Under the pieces are notes generated by a model, which saw nothing but the letters and a program-made list of their open reading frames with translations, did no database searches and was not told the DNA's origin. From the NCBI GenBank assembly GCA_028571685.1, contig CM053146.1, positions 115,605,431-115,669,430 on the forward strand: 64,000 nt of DNA, in the 5' to 3' direction. Positions 23,519 through 34,973 of this stretch are shown one piece after another (the stretch's first letter is position 1; every line of letters begins with the position of its first letter). The position numbers and the translations under genes are program-made. This DNA comes from Heterohyrax brucei. Lineage: Eukaryota > Chordata > Mammalia > Hyracoidea > Procaviidae.

Positions 23519-26500
23519 GTTGATATGGCTGCTGTCAAAATTAATCATCTTTTTTCAAACAAAATAGTTTTCCCTTTGTTAAATTCATTAGAACCCATGA
23601 GTAAAATAAAATATGCCTGGATTTTCAACAGTATGCTTGAAAATTTTAACAAGATCCAAACTCAGTCAATAATTTCTAGAACTAAAGCTTGTAACTGAGG
23701 TATAATGTCCTACTTGGGCTAATAAATGGAACCATCATTCATGTATTCATGAATTTGCTCATTTTTATCCTCAGCCTTTACTTGCTGTTTTGCCAAAGAT
23801 GCTCGTGTCCCTGCCATACCTTTGTCTTTAGCCTATTTCTAGAAGACAAGGACTATGGCTGCCACCACTTGTCTCTTCTCCAAGTTAGTCCACATTGCTT
23901 GGCAATGGGTTGGAACTTAATAAGTATTTACTCTTTACAGTGGTGGTACAGGACCTATTTCAAAGGGACCACCCTTTTGTTAGTGGACTTCACAAAGGCA
24001 CAAACTTGTAGTGGAAAAGTGCAGTCTCTTGAACATCTGGAATAAATGCCAGGACTCTGGTCTGACCACCCTTCCCAAGAGATTTTAGATTTTTCTTTCT
24101 TTTGAGTTTGTATGTGTGAGGTTGTAACTATTGTGCTTGAAAAAGCAATGTTTGGGGCCTCTTTGGATTCTAGTCTCATACCTTAAACTAGCCTTAACCC
24201 ATTAACAGTGGCTGTAAATTCTCTTTCTGGAACTGCAGTTCTCTTTCACAGTTTCCTCACTGTGTGTCTTTTACAGCCTCAACTTCCAAGTCTCAGGGCA
24301 AACTTTAAAGATCCTTGGGAGGAGGACCCCTCTTGCGCTGACTATATTTAGCATGAGTCTAACTCTCTCCCTGTCTTTTCGTCATGAGTCAGTCATCATT
24401 CACTGCTCCAAATAATCTCAAACACTGCTTCTGTCAGTATACTTCCAGGTATCCCATGCCCAGTCTTAGGGAAACTACTTGATCGTTGATTATCTTTTGT
24501 TACTGATCTAATTATTGATTTCTAGTTAGCCATCCTGTTTTTAGTATGATGCCATCTCATTATAATCAGTAAATAGCCAACAATTCAATTAAGAATCAAC
24601 CAGTTAAAAGTAGAGAAGATTAAAGCATGCAAGTCATTTTCCCTCTGTATCTCCTCATTTCTAAGGGATCCTTCCTCGAGCCCCATATTTTATAAAGCTC
24701 CCTCTGACCGATTTCACTTTAACCCTCTTCTCTTTCCCACAAACTCTTGAAGCCCTAAAAAGTTTCCTTTCAATCCATACAGACAAGCAGTTCCACTTAT
24801 TAGTTTGATTCAGTGCCAACTTGCTTTTCTGAAACACTTTCAGTCTGCATTATAAGCCAACACTCCCACAAGAGCTGTCCTGCTGCCTTCCCACACTGAT
24901 GGTGTGAGAGGAGAAAAGAAAAAAAAAAAAACCCACATATCAAAAAAACAATCTCACTCAGGTCTGTGACTGGTTGAGAGACAATATGAGGTGTGATTCT
25001 GGGTCAGCCTTTCAATTTCCCTACCCAGCCCTTTAACCTGCAGAATGGAATAAATGATCAACAGGAAAATTAAGCAAATCAAACAAGATGAATTAAATGA
25101 GCTTGTCTTTCCACATGCTAATCTGCATGGTGATGGGAGCAGTTTTAAATCAAGATGTGAGCAGTAGCCAAAACTATTAGTAGATTGAGAAACAGGGTAC
25201 ATCAAGGGTCAGATTTATAAAACAGAACTCTTTAGCCAGACCTCTGAAATACTAAACAAAAACAACACTCAGATTGAATGAAAAGACCAGCCTGAAGCAT
25301 CTGGTTTCCTTAGCTGGTGCACATAGCAGGAGAAATGTTGGCAGAACATTTGATTACCATAAAAGAGAGAGCTATGCAGAAACCACATTAGAGTAAACTC
25401 AACCAAAACAAAGTCAAATGTTTGAACTGTTTTGAATAGATTACTGTAGAGTCTTGAAGAAGGGTCTAGCCTGGATTAATGAAAAATGCAAATGAACTGG
25501 CTCAGAAGCTATAAGCTCCCCTGTGAGGTGACCCTTTGTTCCTCAGATTTGGGGTTGAAGTAAATACCTGTCATCCACAGAACTGCTCAGAGGCCCATCG
25601 CATGCCCATGACGGGTGGTTTGAGCCAGGCATGTTAAACATTTCCAGAGAAATAAGAAGCCAGGCCGGTACTGAAGTGTGTCTACAGATCCCCTAATAAC
25701 TACCAGCTCCGCCCCCTCCGTTGCTTTCAATGAAGTACATGAAACAGCTGGTTTTAATCATTTTGTTCATGGCTAAGACTGTGAGAAATCCATATATTTT
25801 GGTAACTACACAGCAACATATATACATTTGCACATATATATTTGCACATGTTTTTTCTCTGCGTTGTATATATACCTATTTATTGCCTAGGGTTGGGAAT
25901 AACCTTCAATCAGTCTTTCAGAGTGTCTTCTTATGAGCTGTCAACAAAACCTTCCCTAATTTGGGTTCTTGGCAGCAGAATCCAACCGCCATTGGAAACC
26001 AAACCGCTGGGCTTTGGAAGGGCCCAGACCATTCATCTGGGCAGACATTTGTCAAAGGAACCCAGATACCCCCTGAAGACTGTCCCTACTCTGCCCCTTT
26101 TAGCATCATTTTGCTAAAAGAAACTGTCAAGGACTTGATATTATCTGGAGAATAAACGAGTGGTTCTCATCATACTCTTGAGAGCCTGTCTGGAGTGGGA
26201 GCAAAGACTCAATGATTTGTGTGCTAGGAGGGCCAACCAATCAGAAGAATTTTCCTCAAACGAATGTTCATGTATTGAATAAGGAGGAAGTATGAAATGA
26301 GGTCGACAGGATGACTGGGAGTCTTGGTTATGGCTCTGCTTACCTGCCAGGGAAAAGAGCTCTAAGTAATAACATTGTGGAGAGTGAGTTATTTCCATGA
26401 GGGCACTTTAAAGGACTGCCCCCTCTCTGCAGATAACCAGGCTGCCCCATGCCAAGGAGCCAGCACTATCCGGCCAGGTTCTGTGCCCAGAGCCTGGGGT

Positions 26501-26794
26501 TGAGAAATGTGAGGCAGCTGTGGGAGACAAGAGCCAAACATTCTTTTATTTATTTACTTAACTTCTCTGCTGGCTTGGATGCAGTCCCAGCATTTTCCAT
26601 TTAGATGATCTCCTAATTGGATATCAATAGCTGCCCGCCCAGGTCCGTTCTGAGGGGCCCTAGATACAAGTCCTGTCTATTTCATTCCATATATGCCCTG
26701 GGTGTCAAGAGTGGTCAGACGAAACACTTGAAAGCCATGTTCTCAAATCACAACAGGCACAAAAACCAGCTCATAAGCTTGATAAAATATATAT
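23519..26794. other. Long unique stretch
   Basis: No gene recognised. 23740-23945 has an L2-like 3' end feel (CTAGAAGACAAGGACTATGG, TTAATAAGTATTTACT). An A-run lies at about 24920-24932 and short TATA-rich runs near 25818-25875. 25480-26600 is repeat-poor and could be conserved non-coding sequence. No splice-supported exon can be claimed. Confidence 0.45.
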
Positions 26795-26915
26795 CTCAGA
26801 CCACACTCATGAGATTCTGATTCAATGACTACGAGAAAGGTCCGAGAATTTGCATTTCTCACAAGCTCCCAGCTGGTGCTGATGCCAGTGGTTTACAGAC
26901 AAGGTGCTGCCTCTC
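26795..26915. mobile_element. MER5-like hAT-Charlie fragment
   Basis: GAGATTCTGATTCAATGACT, GAGAATTTGCATTTCTCACA and AGCTCCCAGCTGGTGCTGAT are typical of the MER5A/B non-autonomous hAT family. The terminal inverted repeats are not clear. Confidence 0.7.
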
Positions 26916-27151
26916 ATGGAGGAGCTATCAGGAGGTCAAGACCTTCCTTTGTCTTCAGTTGAGTCAATATTGTTCATTGAATTGCTAATTATTATTAGTC
27001 GAAAGCCAATTTTCTCCAAACAAGAAAAAAGGATACTGCCATCCATCAGGTACAGATACTCACCTTTCACACTCACTAATGACTTAATCTGACTTCTTGT
27101 TCGAGGCCCAGCTTGAGGCCTTTTGAAGCTTCCACGAGCTCCTCCAACCTA

Positions 27152-27752
27152 CACTAAAACCAAAACCAAATCCTTTGCCTTCAAGTTAATTCTGATTCCT
27201 AGCGAGCCCATAGCACAGAATAAAACTTACCATAGGGTTTTGTTGACTGTAATCTTTTAGGAAACAGACTGCCACACAGGGATGGATTATCTAATAGGCA
27301 AGGTAAGCACATACTTACCTTACTTACCAGGTTATTTCATGCATGGTGAAACAATTTCAAAGTTGCAGTGAAACCCATGTGAAATTGTTTACTGCAAATT
27401 AGTGAGTAACCATGAGTGAGCCGTTGCTGACCTTGCTTACTGGGTTATCTGCCCCCATCAGGGTCTGTAAATTTGAAAAGAAGCTTTGATTCTATAGGAT
27501 GGTGCTTTGGGGTTGGCAGAGAGAGATGCCAGCAGTACCTAAAAGCAGAGTATCTGATGTGGTAAAAAAAAATAATAATAAATGTGAAATTGTTCACCAC
27601 AGATGATCTGATAGACAAGGTAAGCACTGTGCTTACCTGCCTATTAATTTTCTCAGTTTGGCATGTTTTTCCCCAGAAATGGCTGATGAGTTCAAAGGAC
27701 CAAATTTTGGTTAGGAGTTGAATGTCAACCACTACACCACCAGGGTTCTTTA
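27152..27752 (-). mobile_element. AfroSINE (long form), antisense, split by an unclassified insert
   Basis: The left piece 27152-27287 shows AACCAAAACCAAATCC, CATAGGGTTTTGTTGACTGT and AATCTTTTAGGAAACAGACT. The right piece 27698-27752 shows TTTTGGTTAGGAGTTGAATG and CACTACACCACCAGGGTTC. These are consecutive parts of the long-form AfroSINE. About 410 bp of other sequence lies between them. Confidence 0.75.
27288..27697. repeat. Unclassified repeat with palindromic modules
   Basis: Two related modules are in direct orientation: 27281-27322 and 27603-27643. Both read GAT(n)ATCTRATAGRCAAGGTAAGCAC and then run into an inverted repeat. The second has a perfect palindrome at 27618-27638 (AGGTAAGCAC, one T, GTGCTTACCT). 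The first, at 27301-27320, is imperfect. Related GGTTAT and GTGAAATTGTTYAC blocks also recur. I do not recognise the family. Confidence 0.6.
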
Positions 27753-28239
27753 ACGAGCACTAACATTTTCTCTATCTGCCACCTGCTTTTGTTCTTAATT
27801 TTTCACTAATTCTTCCTTATATATTAAATTTATCATAGATCTATTGCATTTGAGCTCTAACGCATTTGGACAAAGGCCTTCTCAATACTCACAGAGTGAG
27901 AGGTAGGTACAGAATGCTCTTTAAAATGAATTCCAAAGATCAAAAGGGAAGTAGAGTCCCTGTGGATGTAAGAACAGGTAACACTGGAGAGCTGTGATTA
28001 TAAAAGGAGTCATCAGATTGATCCATCGCCATGTCATCTTGGCCATGGTTCTGAATTTTTTGTTTGAAGAAGCCGGCACAAGATAGAGAGACTGTACTAT
28101 GTAGAACAGTAAATGACTTACCTTTTCTGGTATTTTTTATAGGCATGGATTTATTAGAACTATACCCAAGATGTTTCCAGGCTGAATACTGCTGCATGAA
28201 ACAGATTAAAAAATAATATGATGGGGAATGATTTCTAAA
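27753..28239. other. Unique sequence, nothing recognised
   Basis: AT-rich, no gene or repeat that I can name. A reverse frame at 27940-28197 has no recognisable motif. Confidence 0.4.
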
Positions 28240-28603
28240 GAGCTATGTAAGAAGCATGGCGGATTCTCTCTCCAGGTGAAAACTACTGAACTGTGGAAAA
28301 TTATGAAAGACCTACCATTTCAAGTCTCTAGATCTTGTCTTAAGGACATAAATGGAGAAACATCAATTCCAGAAAAATCTACAAAAAGTGTAAGTTAAGA
28401 TAAATATTGTAAGCCCTAAAGCAACTACTAAGCCAATAGTTTTAAAAAATTGTAGCTAAAATTATCATTAAATGAATTAAAATGTTACACTACACAATAT
28501 TCATCTGCTTGATGAACGAGAAGGCAGTAAAGAAGGAGCAAAAAGTTTTAAAATGTAGAAAACAATAAAATGGCAGACATAAACACAACCATATCCATTT
28601 AAA

Positions 28604-28762
28604 AAAAAAAAAAAGCTGTCAAGTCAATTCTGACCCACAGCAACTGTATTGGACAGAGTAGAACTGCCCCAAAGAGTTTCCAAGGAGCAGTTGGTGAGTT
28701 TGAACTGCTTACCTTTTGATTAGCGGTTGTAGCACTTGCCACCACAACACCACGGTATCCAC
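28604..28762 (-). mobile_element. AfroSINE, antisense
   Basis: An A-run, then GCTGTCAAGTCAATTCTGAC, TATTGGACAGAGTAGAACTG, GTTTCCAAGGAGC, TTTGAACTGCTTACCTTTTG and GTAGCACTTGCCACCAC. Sits in the old L1. Confidence 0.92.
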
Positions 28763-29884
28763 CATTATCAACAGGAACACTAAATACAAGAAATAAAAAG
28801 AGACATTTTATAATTATAAAAGTATGGGTCCATCAGGAAGATTTAACACAACTCTGTAGGCTCCTAATCACAGAAGGAAAATTATGAAGGAAAATTAATG
28901 GAATTGAAGGGAGAAAAGTAGTTCCACAGTAGCTGGATACTTCAGTCCTCCAATTACAATAACTGATACAAGTAGACCCGAGACTGACAGTGATATAGAA
29001 GACTTGAATAATAGTAAAAACAACTAGACTTAACAGACATACATAGAACACTCCACCCAATACAAGAATGTGAATTCTTCTCCGGCATACATGAAACAGT
29101 CTCCAGAATAGATCATATGTGAGGCCATAAATGAAACCTCAATACATTTAAGGAGATTAAAATCATACAGAAACTGTTCTCCAACTACAAAGGAATTAAA
29201 TGAAAATCACAGAAGGAAATTTGGACAGTTTATGAATATGTGAAAATTACGTTAAGTGTAACTCTAAAATAATCCATCAATCAAACAGAAATCATAAAGG
29301 AAATACGGAAATACTTTGGGGTGAATGAAAATGAAAATACAACATACCAAAACTTATGGGATACAGCTAAAGCAGTGCTTAAAGGTCAGTGTATAGCAGT
29401 AAATACCTTTGTCAAAAAAAGATTCCAAATCCATCACATTGACTTTCACCTCCAGAAACTAGAAGAGGTAGCAAAAACTAAAATCAAGCAGAAGTAAATA
29501 ATAATGATCAGAGCAGAAATAAATGAAATAGAAAAACAAAGGAAAAAAAGCAACAGAACTAAGAGATGGTCCTTTAAAAAGACCAACAAGTTAAATTGAT
29601 CAAGAAGAAAAGACACAAATTACTAAAATCAAAGTTGAAGAAGGAACATCATTACTGACCTTATAAAAATAAACACAACTATAGGGACTATTACGAACAG
29701 CTATATGCTAAAGAATTAGATAAACTAGAAAAATGGACAAATGGTTAGAAAGATAAACCTACCTAAATTGACTCGAGAAGGAATAGATAATCTGAATAAA
29801 CATACAACAAGTAAATAAAGTGAATTAGTAATATGAAAATTGTCCACAAAGAAAAGCCTGGGCCAGATGGCTTTAAATACTATT

Positions 29885-30559
29885 CGACAGTATGGATTGC
29901 ACCTCAACATCAAGAAAACAAAAATCCTCACAATTGGGCAAGTAAGCAGCATCTAAATAAGTGTAGAAAAGATTGAGGTTGTCAAGGATTTCATATTACT
30001 TGGGTCCACAATTAACACCCATGGAGGCAGCAGTCAAGAAATCAGAAGACCTACTGCAGTGGGAAAATCTGCTGCAAAGGGCCTCTTCAAAGTGATTAAA
30101 GATATCACTTCAAAAACTAAGGTGTGCCTGACCTAAGCCATGGTATTTTCAGTCACAGCATATGCATGCAAAAGCTGGACAATGAATAAGGAGGACAAAA
30201 CAATTGATGCTTTTGAATTGTGGTGATGGAGAAGAATGTTGAATATCCCATGGACCACCAAGAGCACAAACAGATCTGTTTTGGAAGACATACAGCCAGA
30301 GTGTGCCTTGTAAGCAAAGATGGTGAGACTGAGTCTTGCATACTTTGGGCATTTTGTCAGGAGGGATCGGAGAAGGACCTCCTGCTGGGTGGAGTAGAGG
30401 GTAGGTGAAAAAGAAGACGACCCTCGACAAGATGAAATGACACAGTGGCTGCAACAAAGGGGTTAAGCATAAAACTATTGTGGGCATGGTGCAGGATGGG
30501 GCAGTGCTTCATTCTGTTGTCCATGTGTCGGAACCAACTCGATGGCACCTAACAACAAC
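29885..30559 (+). mobile_element. RTE-type LINE 3' end, sense
   Basis: 5'-truncated RTE from CAGTATGGATTGCACCTC to the tail GATGGCACCTAACAACAACG. Coding blocks of the C-terminal domain are visible (AAAGCTGGACAATGAATAAG; GGGCATTTTGTCAGGAGG). The reading frame is broken several times. Confidence 0.92.
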
Positions 30560-30701
30560 GAGCATTTAAAAAAGAATACCAATTTTTCAGAAATACATCC
30601 AAGAAACAAAAAAGGGGAGAATCCTGTTCCGTTCATTCTACAAAACTAGTACTGCCCTGACCAAAACCAAATATATCAAAAGAAAATAAACTGCAAACTA
30701 A

Positions 30702-31452
30702 TGTTGTCAGGTGCCATCAAATCCCAACTCATAGCATCCTTATGCACAACAGAATGAAACACTGCCCCGTCTTGTGCCATGCCCGCAATTGTTTTAATGC
30801 TTATGCTCATCATTGCAGCCACTGGGTAAGTCCATCTCATTGAGGGCCTTCCTCTTTTCACTGATCTTCTGTTCTACCAAGCGTGATGTCCTCCAGGTAC
30901 TGATCCCTCCTGACAGTTCCAAAGTATGTAAGACACAGTCTTGCCATCTCTGCTTCCAAGGATCACTCTGGTTGCACTTTTTCTAGAACAGATCTGTTTG
31001 TTCTTTTGGCGGTCCTTGGTACGTTAAATATTCTTCTTCAATACCACAATTCAATTGTGTCAGTTGTGTCAATTTTTTCTTCTCTATTCGTTTTCCAGCT
31101 TTTGCATTGCATATGATATAGCTGAAAATACCACAGCTTGGGTCAGGCACACCTTAGTTTTCAAGGTGACATCTTCACTTCTCAGTACTTGAAAGAGGTC
31201 CTCTGCTGCAGATTTTGCCAGTGCAGTGTGTCTTTTGATTCTTGACTGCTGCTTCCTTGGGAACTGTCTCTTTGTCATTTTGTCATACTGAGGGGGCTTG
31301 TGTGCTGCTGTGATTATAGAAGCTATGCTACCAGTATTGAGATACCAGCACAGTTGCCCGTGACAGACAAGTCTCAGCTGAGCTTCCAGACTAAGACAGA
31401 CTAGGAAGAAGGACCCAGCAGTCTACTTCTGAAAAGAATTAGCCAGTAAAAA
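30702..31452 (-). mobile_element. RTE-type LINE with 5' inversion (twin priming)
   Basis: 30702-31265 is the antisense 3' end (TGTTGTCAGGTGCCATCAAA to GATTCTTGACTGCTGCTTCC). About 31275-31452 is a sense piece matching what I recall of the start of Afrotherian RTE (TTGTCATACTGAGGGGGCTT, ACTAAGACAGACTAGGAAGA, GAAAAGAATTAGCCAGT). The order fits twin priming: internal sequence missing, the 5' piece flipped and its 3' side against host DNA. Together with 29885-30559 it forms an inverted RTE pair 140 bp apart. Confidence 0.85.
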
Positions 31453-32480
31453 CAGACTAGTGTCCTTTATAAATATAAATGTATAACTCCTCTACAAAAT
31501 ACAAAACAAATCGAGCATTCTATAAAAAAAAATCATACACCATGATCAACTGGGATTCATCCCCAAAAAGCAAGGTTGGTTTAACATTTGAACATCAATC
31601 AATATAATACACCAAATTAACAAAATGAAAAGCAAAATCCACATGAATATCTCAATATTTGCTGAAAAAGCATTTGACAAAAACTAATCTCATGAGAAAA
31701 AGCACTCAATACATTAGGAATAGAAAGAAACTTCCTCAGCTTAATTAAGAGCATTTATGAAAAACTGAAAGCTAACATCATGCTTAATGGTAAATGACTA
31801 AATGCTTTCCCTCGAAGATTAGACACAATTTAAGAATGTGGTCTTGCCACTTCTAATCAACATCATGCTGGAAGTTCTAAGCAGTGCAATTAATCAAGAA
31901 AAAGAAATAGAAGACTTCCAGATTGGAAAGAAGGAAATAAAACCAGCTCTACTTATAGACGACATAATCTGACACATATATAGAAAATCCTAAGAAATTC
32001 ATAAGAAATCAGTGAGACCCAATAAACGAGTTCAGCAAAATGATAGGATGTAAATTCAAATGTGAAAATAAATTATAGTTCTATACACCAGCAATGAAGT
32101 ATATGAAAAAAAATATTCCGCTTATAGTAGCATCCAAAAACAAACAACAACAACAAAAAAAAAACCTAGGAATAAAAAGTGCAGAACTTGTACATTGAAA
32201 ACTAAAAAGCATTGTTGAAGCAAGTTAAGGCTCTAAATAAACAGCAGAACATTCAATGTTCTCAGCCTAGTTAAGATGGTAATAGTCCATAAATTGATCT
32301 GTATAATGCATCCCTCTCAAAAATCTCAGTTGACTTTTTGTAAAAATTGGCAAGTTGCTTGTAAAACTTACGTGAAGATGCAAGTGACCATGAATAGCCA
32401 AAACAACTGTGAAAAAGAATAAATTTGGAGCACTTATATTCCTGATTTTAAAACTTACTAAAATGCTAATTAAACGGTCA

Positions 32481-32591
32481 CAAAAAGAGAGAAGGCCAGC
32501 ATCTGGTGTCAGAGGAGAGTCTGAAACCAGCGCCTGAACATCGAGCAGCTGAAGTGAAAGGAAGAACTGATGACGTAAAAGAGCAGAAGAT
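32481..32591 (+). mobile_element. RTE-type LINE, left piece, split by full-length L1
   Basis: About 110 bp of sense RTE (GGTGTCAGAGGAGAGTCTGA, ATCGAGCAGCTGAAGTGAAA, GGAAGAACTGATGACGTAAA). The same element resumes at 39783 with GCAGAAGAT / TTTCAAAGGCGGCTCG, so one RTE was split by the L1. The left edge is the 5' truncation point of this RTE in the old L1. Confidence 0.88.
32577..32591 (+). repeat. Target-site duplication of full-length L1, left copy
   Basis: AAAAGAGCAGAAGAT here and AAAAGATCAGAAGAT at 39768-39782, 14 of 15 identical. It lies in RTE sequence. The start of the duplication reads CTTTT/AC on the bottom strand, a reasonable L1 endonuclease nick site. Confidence 0.92.
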
Positions 32592-33591
32592 GGGGGGTGG
32601 AGTCAAGATGACGGACTAAGCACACGTCTCCTTATGTCCCTCTGGAAACCAAGACCTGAATTGACAATCAAACAGAGCCTTCTGATCACCTAACCAGCCT
32701 CAGGACACGGCACAGAGCTGTTAATTGGGACTTCATACCACTCAGCGAAAAACCTCCTCTCTTTCCCAGACTCCTGCTCCTGGCTAGCCCCGGCTCTCAC
32801 GGACGGAAGGTAAACGCACCATTTTGACTTTTTTTTCCTCTGCATCGGCTGGCGAGCGGAGCTGGGTCTTGCCTGGAGGCTGAACGCAGATGCGCTGCTG
32901 GGGGTATAGGCAGGCAAAATTACCATATTCTGAGACCCAGGCTCGGGACTCTGTTAATCTAGCCATTTTGAGCCTTTCGTTTTGTAGCTGCCTCAGCGGG
33001 GTTTGTGCGGAGCTTCGCAGTCAGTGTGCGGGACGCCATGTTGGTACTGAGATTTTAGCAGGATCTCATTCTTAGCCTGGGAGCCAGCGCCTGCAAACAG
33101 GACAGGGCTTCTCCAACAGAAAAGTAGTGATTTTGCACAGTGCTACCTACGTTGGGGGCCCTGCAACAGAAGCAGAGGAATCATTACCTCTCGGCACCTT
33201 TAGCCCCTCTGTCTGCTGCCTGTGTGGAGGGCGCCATCTTAGATACGGTGGCCACAGCTGGACCTAATTCTTAGCTTGGGAGCCAGAGCCTGCCCACAGG
33301 AGAGCGCTTTCCTATCACACAACCAGTACTTGATGCAGTGTTGGATAAGGCTAGGCCCTGTCAGTAGAGGCCAACAGGGCAGTAGCATTGCTTATTCTGA
33401 ACTAGTCTGTTACCATCTGGGATTGGATATAGTGGCGCTTACTTTGTCAGATGAGAAGAGGGACCTCTACACCTGAAAACCTAACTGACTTGTGAACTGG
33501 TCAGATACCTTTTGCTTTACATTTGAAGACAGCCTAGAGAAACATTTGCAATCCATCCTCTCAGTACCTCTTCCAGCCTCTATATACTCAC
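32592..33591 (+). promoter_or_regulatory. L1 5'UTR / internal promoter region
   Basis: About 1 kb of G+C-richer sequence before ORF1, containing the L1 internal promoter by position. At 32604-32614 the sequence CAAGATGACGG sits where human L1 has its YY1 site (CAAGATGGCCG), with the core changed from GGC to GAC. A motif resembling GGGAGCCAGMGCCTGC occurs twice (near 33079 and 33279), hinting at internal repetition. Short frames here (32690-32926 reverse, 32890-33075, 33276-33476) are not supported as genes. Confidence 0.8.
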
Positions 33592-34551
33592 ATGGGACCC
33601 AAAAAGCAACAGACAATTGTGGCATACAAGCAATCACTCATGGCTTCAGAAGGCTCCCAAACAAAACAACCAAGGAGTTTTCCAGATGAAGAAACTTCTA
33701 TGAAAGCATCAGGAAGTGAATACAAGTTGATTATATATAGACCCCTTCTAGACCTCATACAAAATGCAGCAGAACAAAGTGAAAAATTAAGCAAGTTGTT
33801 CGATCTCATGGAACACCACTACTCTGAAATCCAACAGATCAAGAAGAAAATCAAAGACATAGAAACTTCCATGCAAAGCCAAGAAAACAGAATGGAACAA
33901 ATGGAAAAAAGAATTTCTGACTTGGAAGACAGAGCTACTGATGCCAGTGTCTATGAGCAGAAATCAGAAAAAAGAAACAAGAAAAATGAAGAAACATTAA
34001 GAAGCACATGGGACTCTATTAAGAGGAAAAACCTTCAATTAATTGGAGTCCCTGAACAGGGTGAGACATCTGAGAACACAAAGAGTATTGTTGCTGAGCT
34101 GCTGAAAGAAAACTTCCCAGAAATCATGAAGGAAGAGAATATAGACATCTCAGATGCATATCGTACGCCACCCAATATAGATCTCAAAAGAAAGACTCCA
34201 AGACATATTATAATCAAGCTTAACAAAATGAAACATAAGCAACAACTCTTAAAGGCAGCAAGACTCAAGGCAAAGCTAACATTCAGAGGGAAACCCTGTA
34301 GGCTCTCGTCAGATTTCTCAGCAGAAACCATGCTGCCACGGAGACAGTGGCACGACACATTCAAAGTCTTGAAGGAGAAGAACTTCCAACCAAGAATTAT
34401 ATATCCTGCAAAACTATCTTTCAAATACGAAAATGAAATTAAGACATTCCCAGATAAATAGACACTCAGAGACTTTGTAAAAACCAAACCCAAACTACAA
34501 GAAATACTGAAAGAAGTTCTTGGCTTTGGCTTAAAAGAACAAAACCACTAA
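33592..34551 (+). pseudogene. L1 ORF1 (ORF1p RNA-binding chaperone), nonsense-truncated
   Basis: ORF1 encodes the RNA-binding trimer-forming protein of the L1 particle. The start at 33592 gives MGPKKQQT. Residues about 54-125 are heptad-rich (a coiled coil ending MEKRISDLEDRA), about 145-225 the RRM-like domain (NLQLIGVPEQG; RHIIIKLNK), and about 230-289 the C-terminal domain (RRQWHDTFKVLKEKNFQPRI, YPAKLSF). A TAG at 34459-34461 replaces the expected Gln after PDK. The same frame stays open to TAA at 34549-34551, so about 29 residues are lost. The frame is otherwise intact over 289 codons. Confidence 0.9.
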
Positions 34552-34973
34552 CTTTATATTTTAGAACTACACACCACTCAATACTCTACTCATTTAGGGA
34601 AGGCTCCAAAGTAAATCACAGCTTTGATATGGAAAGAAGCAATTCAGTGATCATCATGAAAACTATGGTGTCATCATAATAAAAAGAGGGATGTACTACA
34701 GTCGTTATAGTCCTTCCAGATGGAGAGGAAGATGACAAGACTGGTAGCAATTAAAATTGGGTTTATAAATAGTTTATTAAGGGGGTTCATAGGGGCATCT
34801 GTAAAGCACAACAAAGATGTATCATACCATTTCAAGAAATCTGACACACGAGTCTCAACAACTATAAAACCAGCTCTGAAAAAGGTGAAAAATCAACTCA
34901 CGAAAAAGAGTGCCCCAGAACAGACTAATAAGAACAACAGAGAAAACATCAACATAAAAATAAACATATCACA
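34552..34973 (+). other. Long L1 inter-ORF region
   Basis: About 420 bp separates the ancestral ORF1 stop from the ORF2 ATG, far longer than the 63 bp of human L1. A small basic frame of 88 codons at 34720-34986 crosses the ORF2 start. It has no motif I recognise and may be a remnant or non-coding. Confidence 0.7.

Larger units (their letters stand above)
28240..32480 (+). mobile_element. Old LINE-1 (L1M-like), split by SINE and RTE insertions
   Basis: A strongly diverged sense L1 in pieces: 28240-28595 (inter-ORF/ORF2 start), 28763-29884 (endonuclease to linker, with AACTTATGGGATACAGCTAA and GCCTGGGCCAGATGGC), 30560-30701, and 31453-32480 (reverse transcriptase, from CATGATCAACTGGGATTCAT through GCTGAAAAAGCATTTGACAA). 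All frames are destroyed. It predates an AfroSINE, two RTE insertions and the RTE that begins at 32481. Confidence 0.85.

Noticed and set aside
27301-27325. GGTAAG as splice donor of an exon
   Set aside because: The motif is part of a palindromic repeat occurring twice, with no coding frame ending at it.
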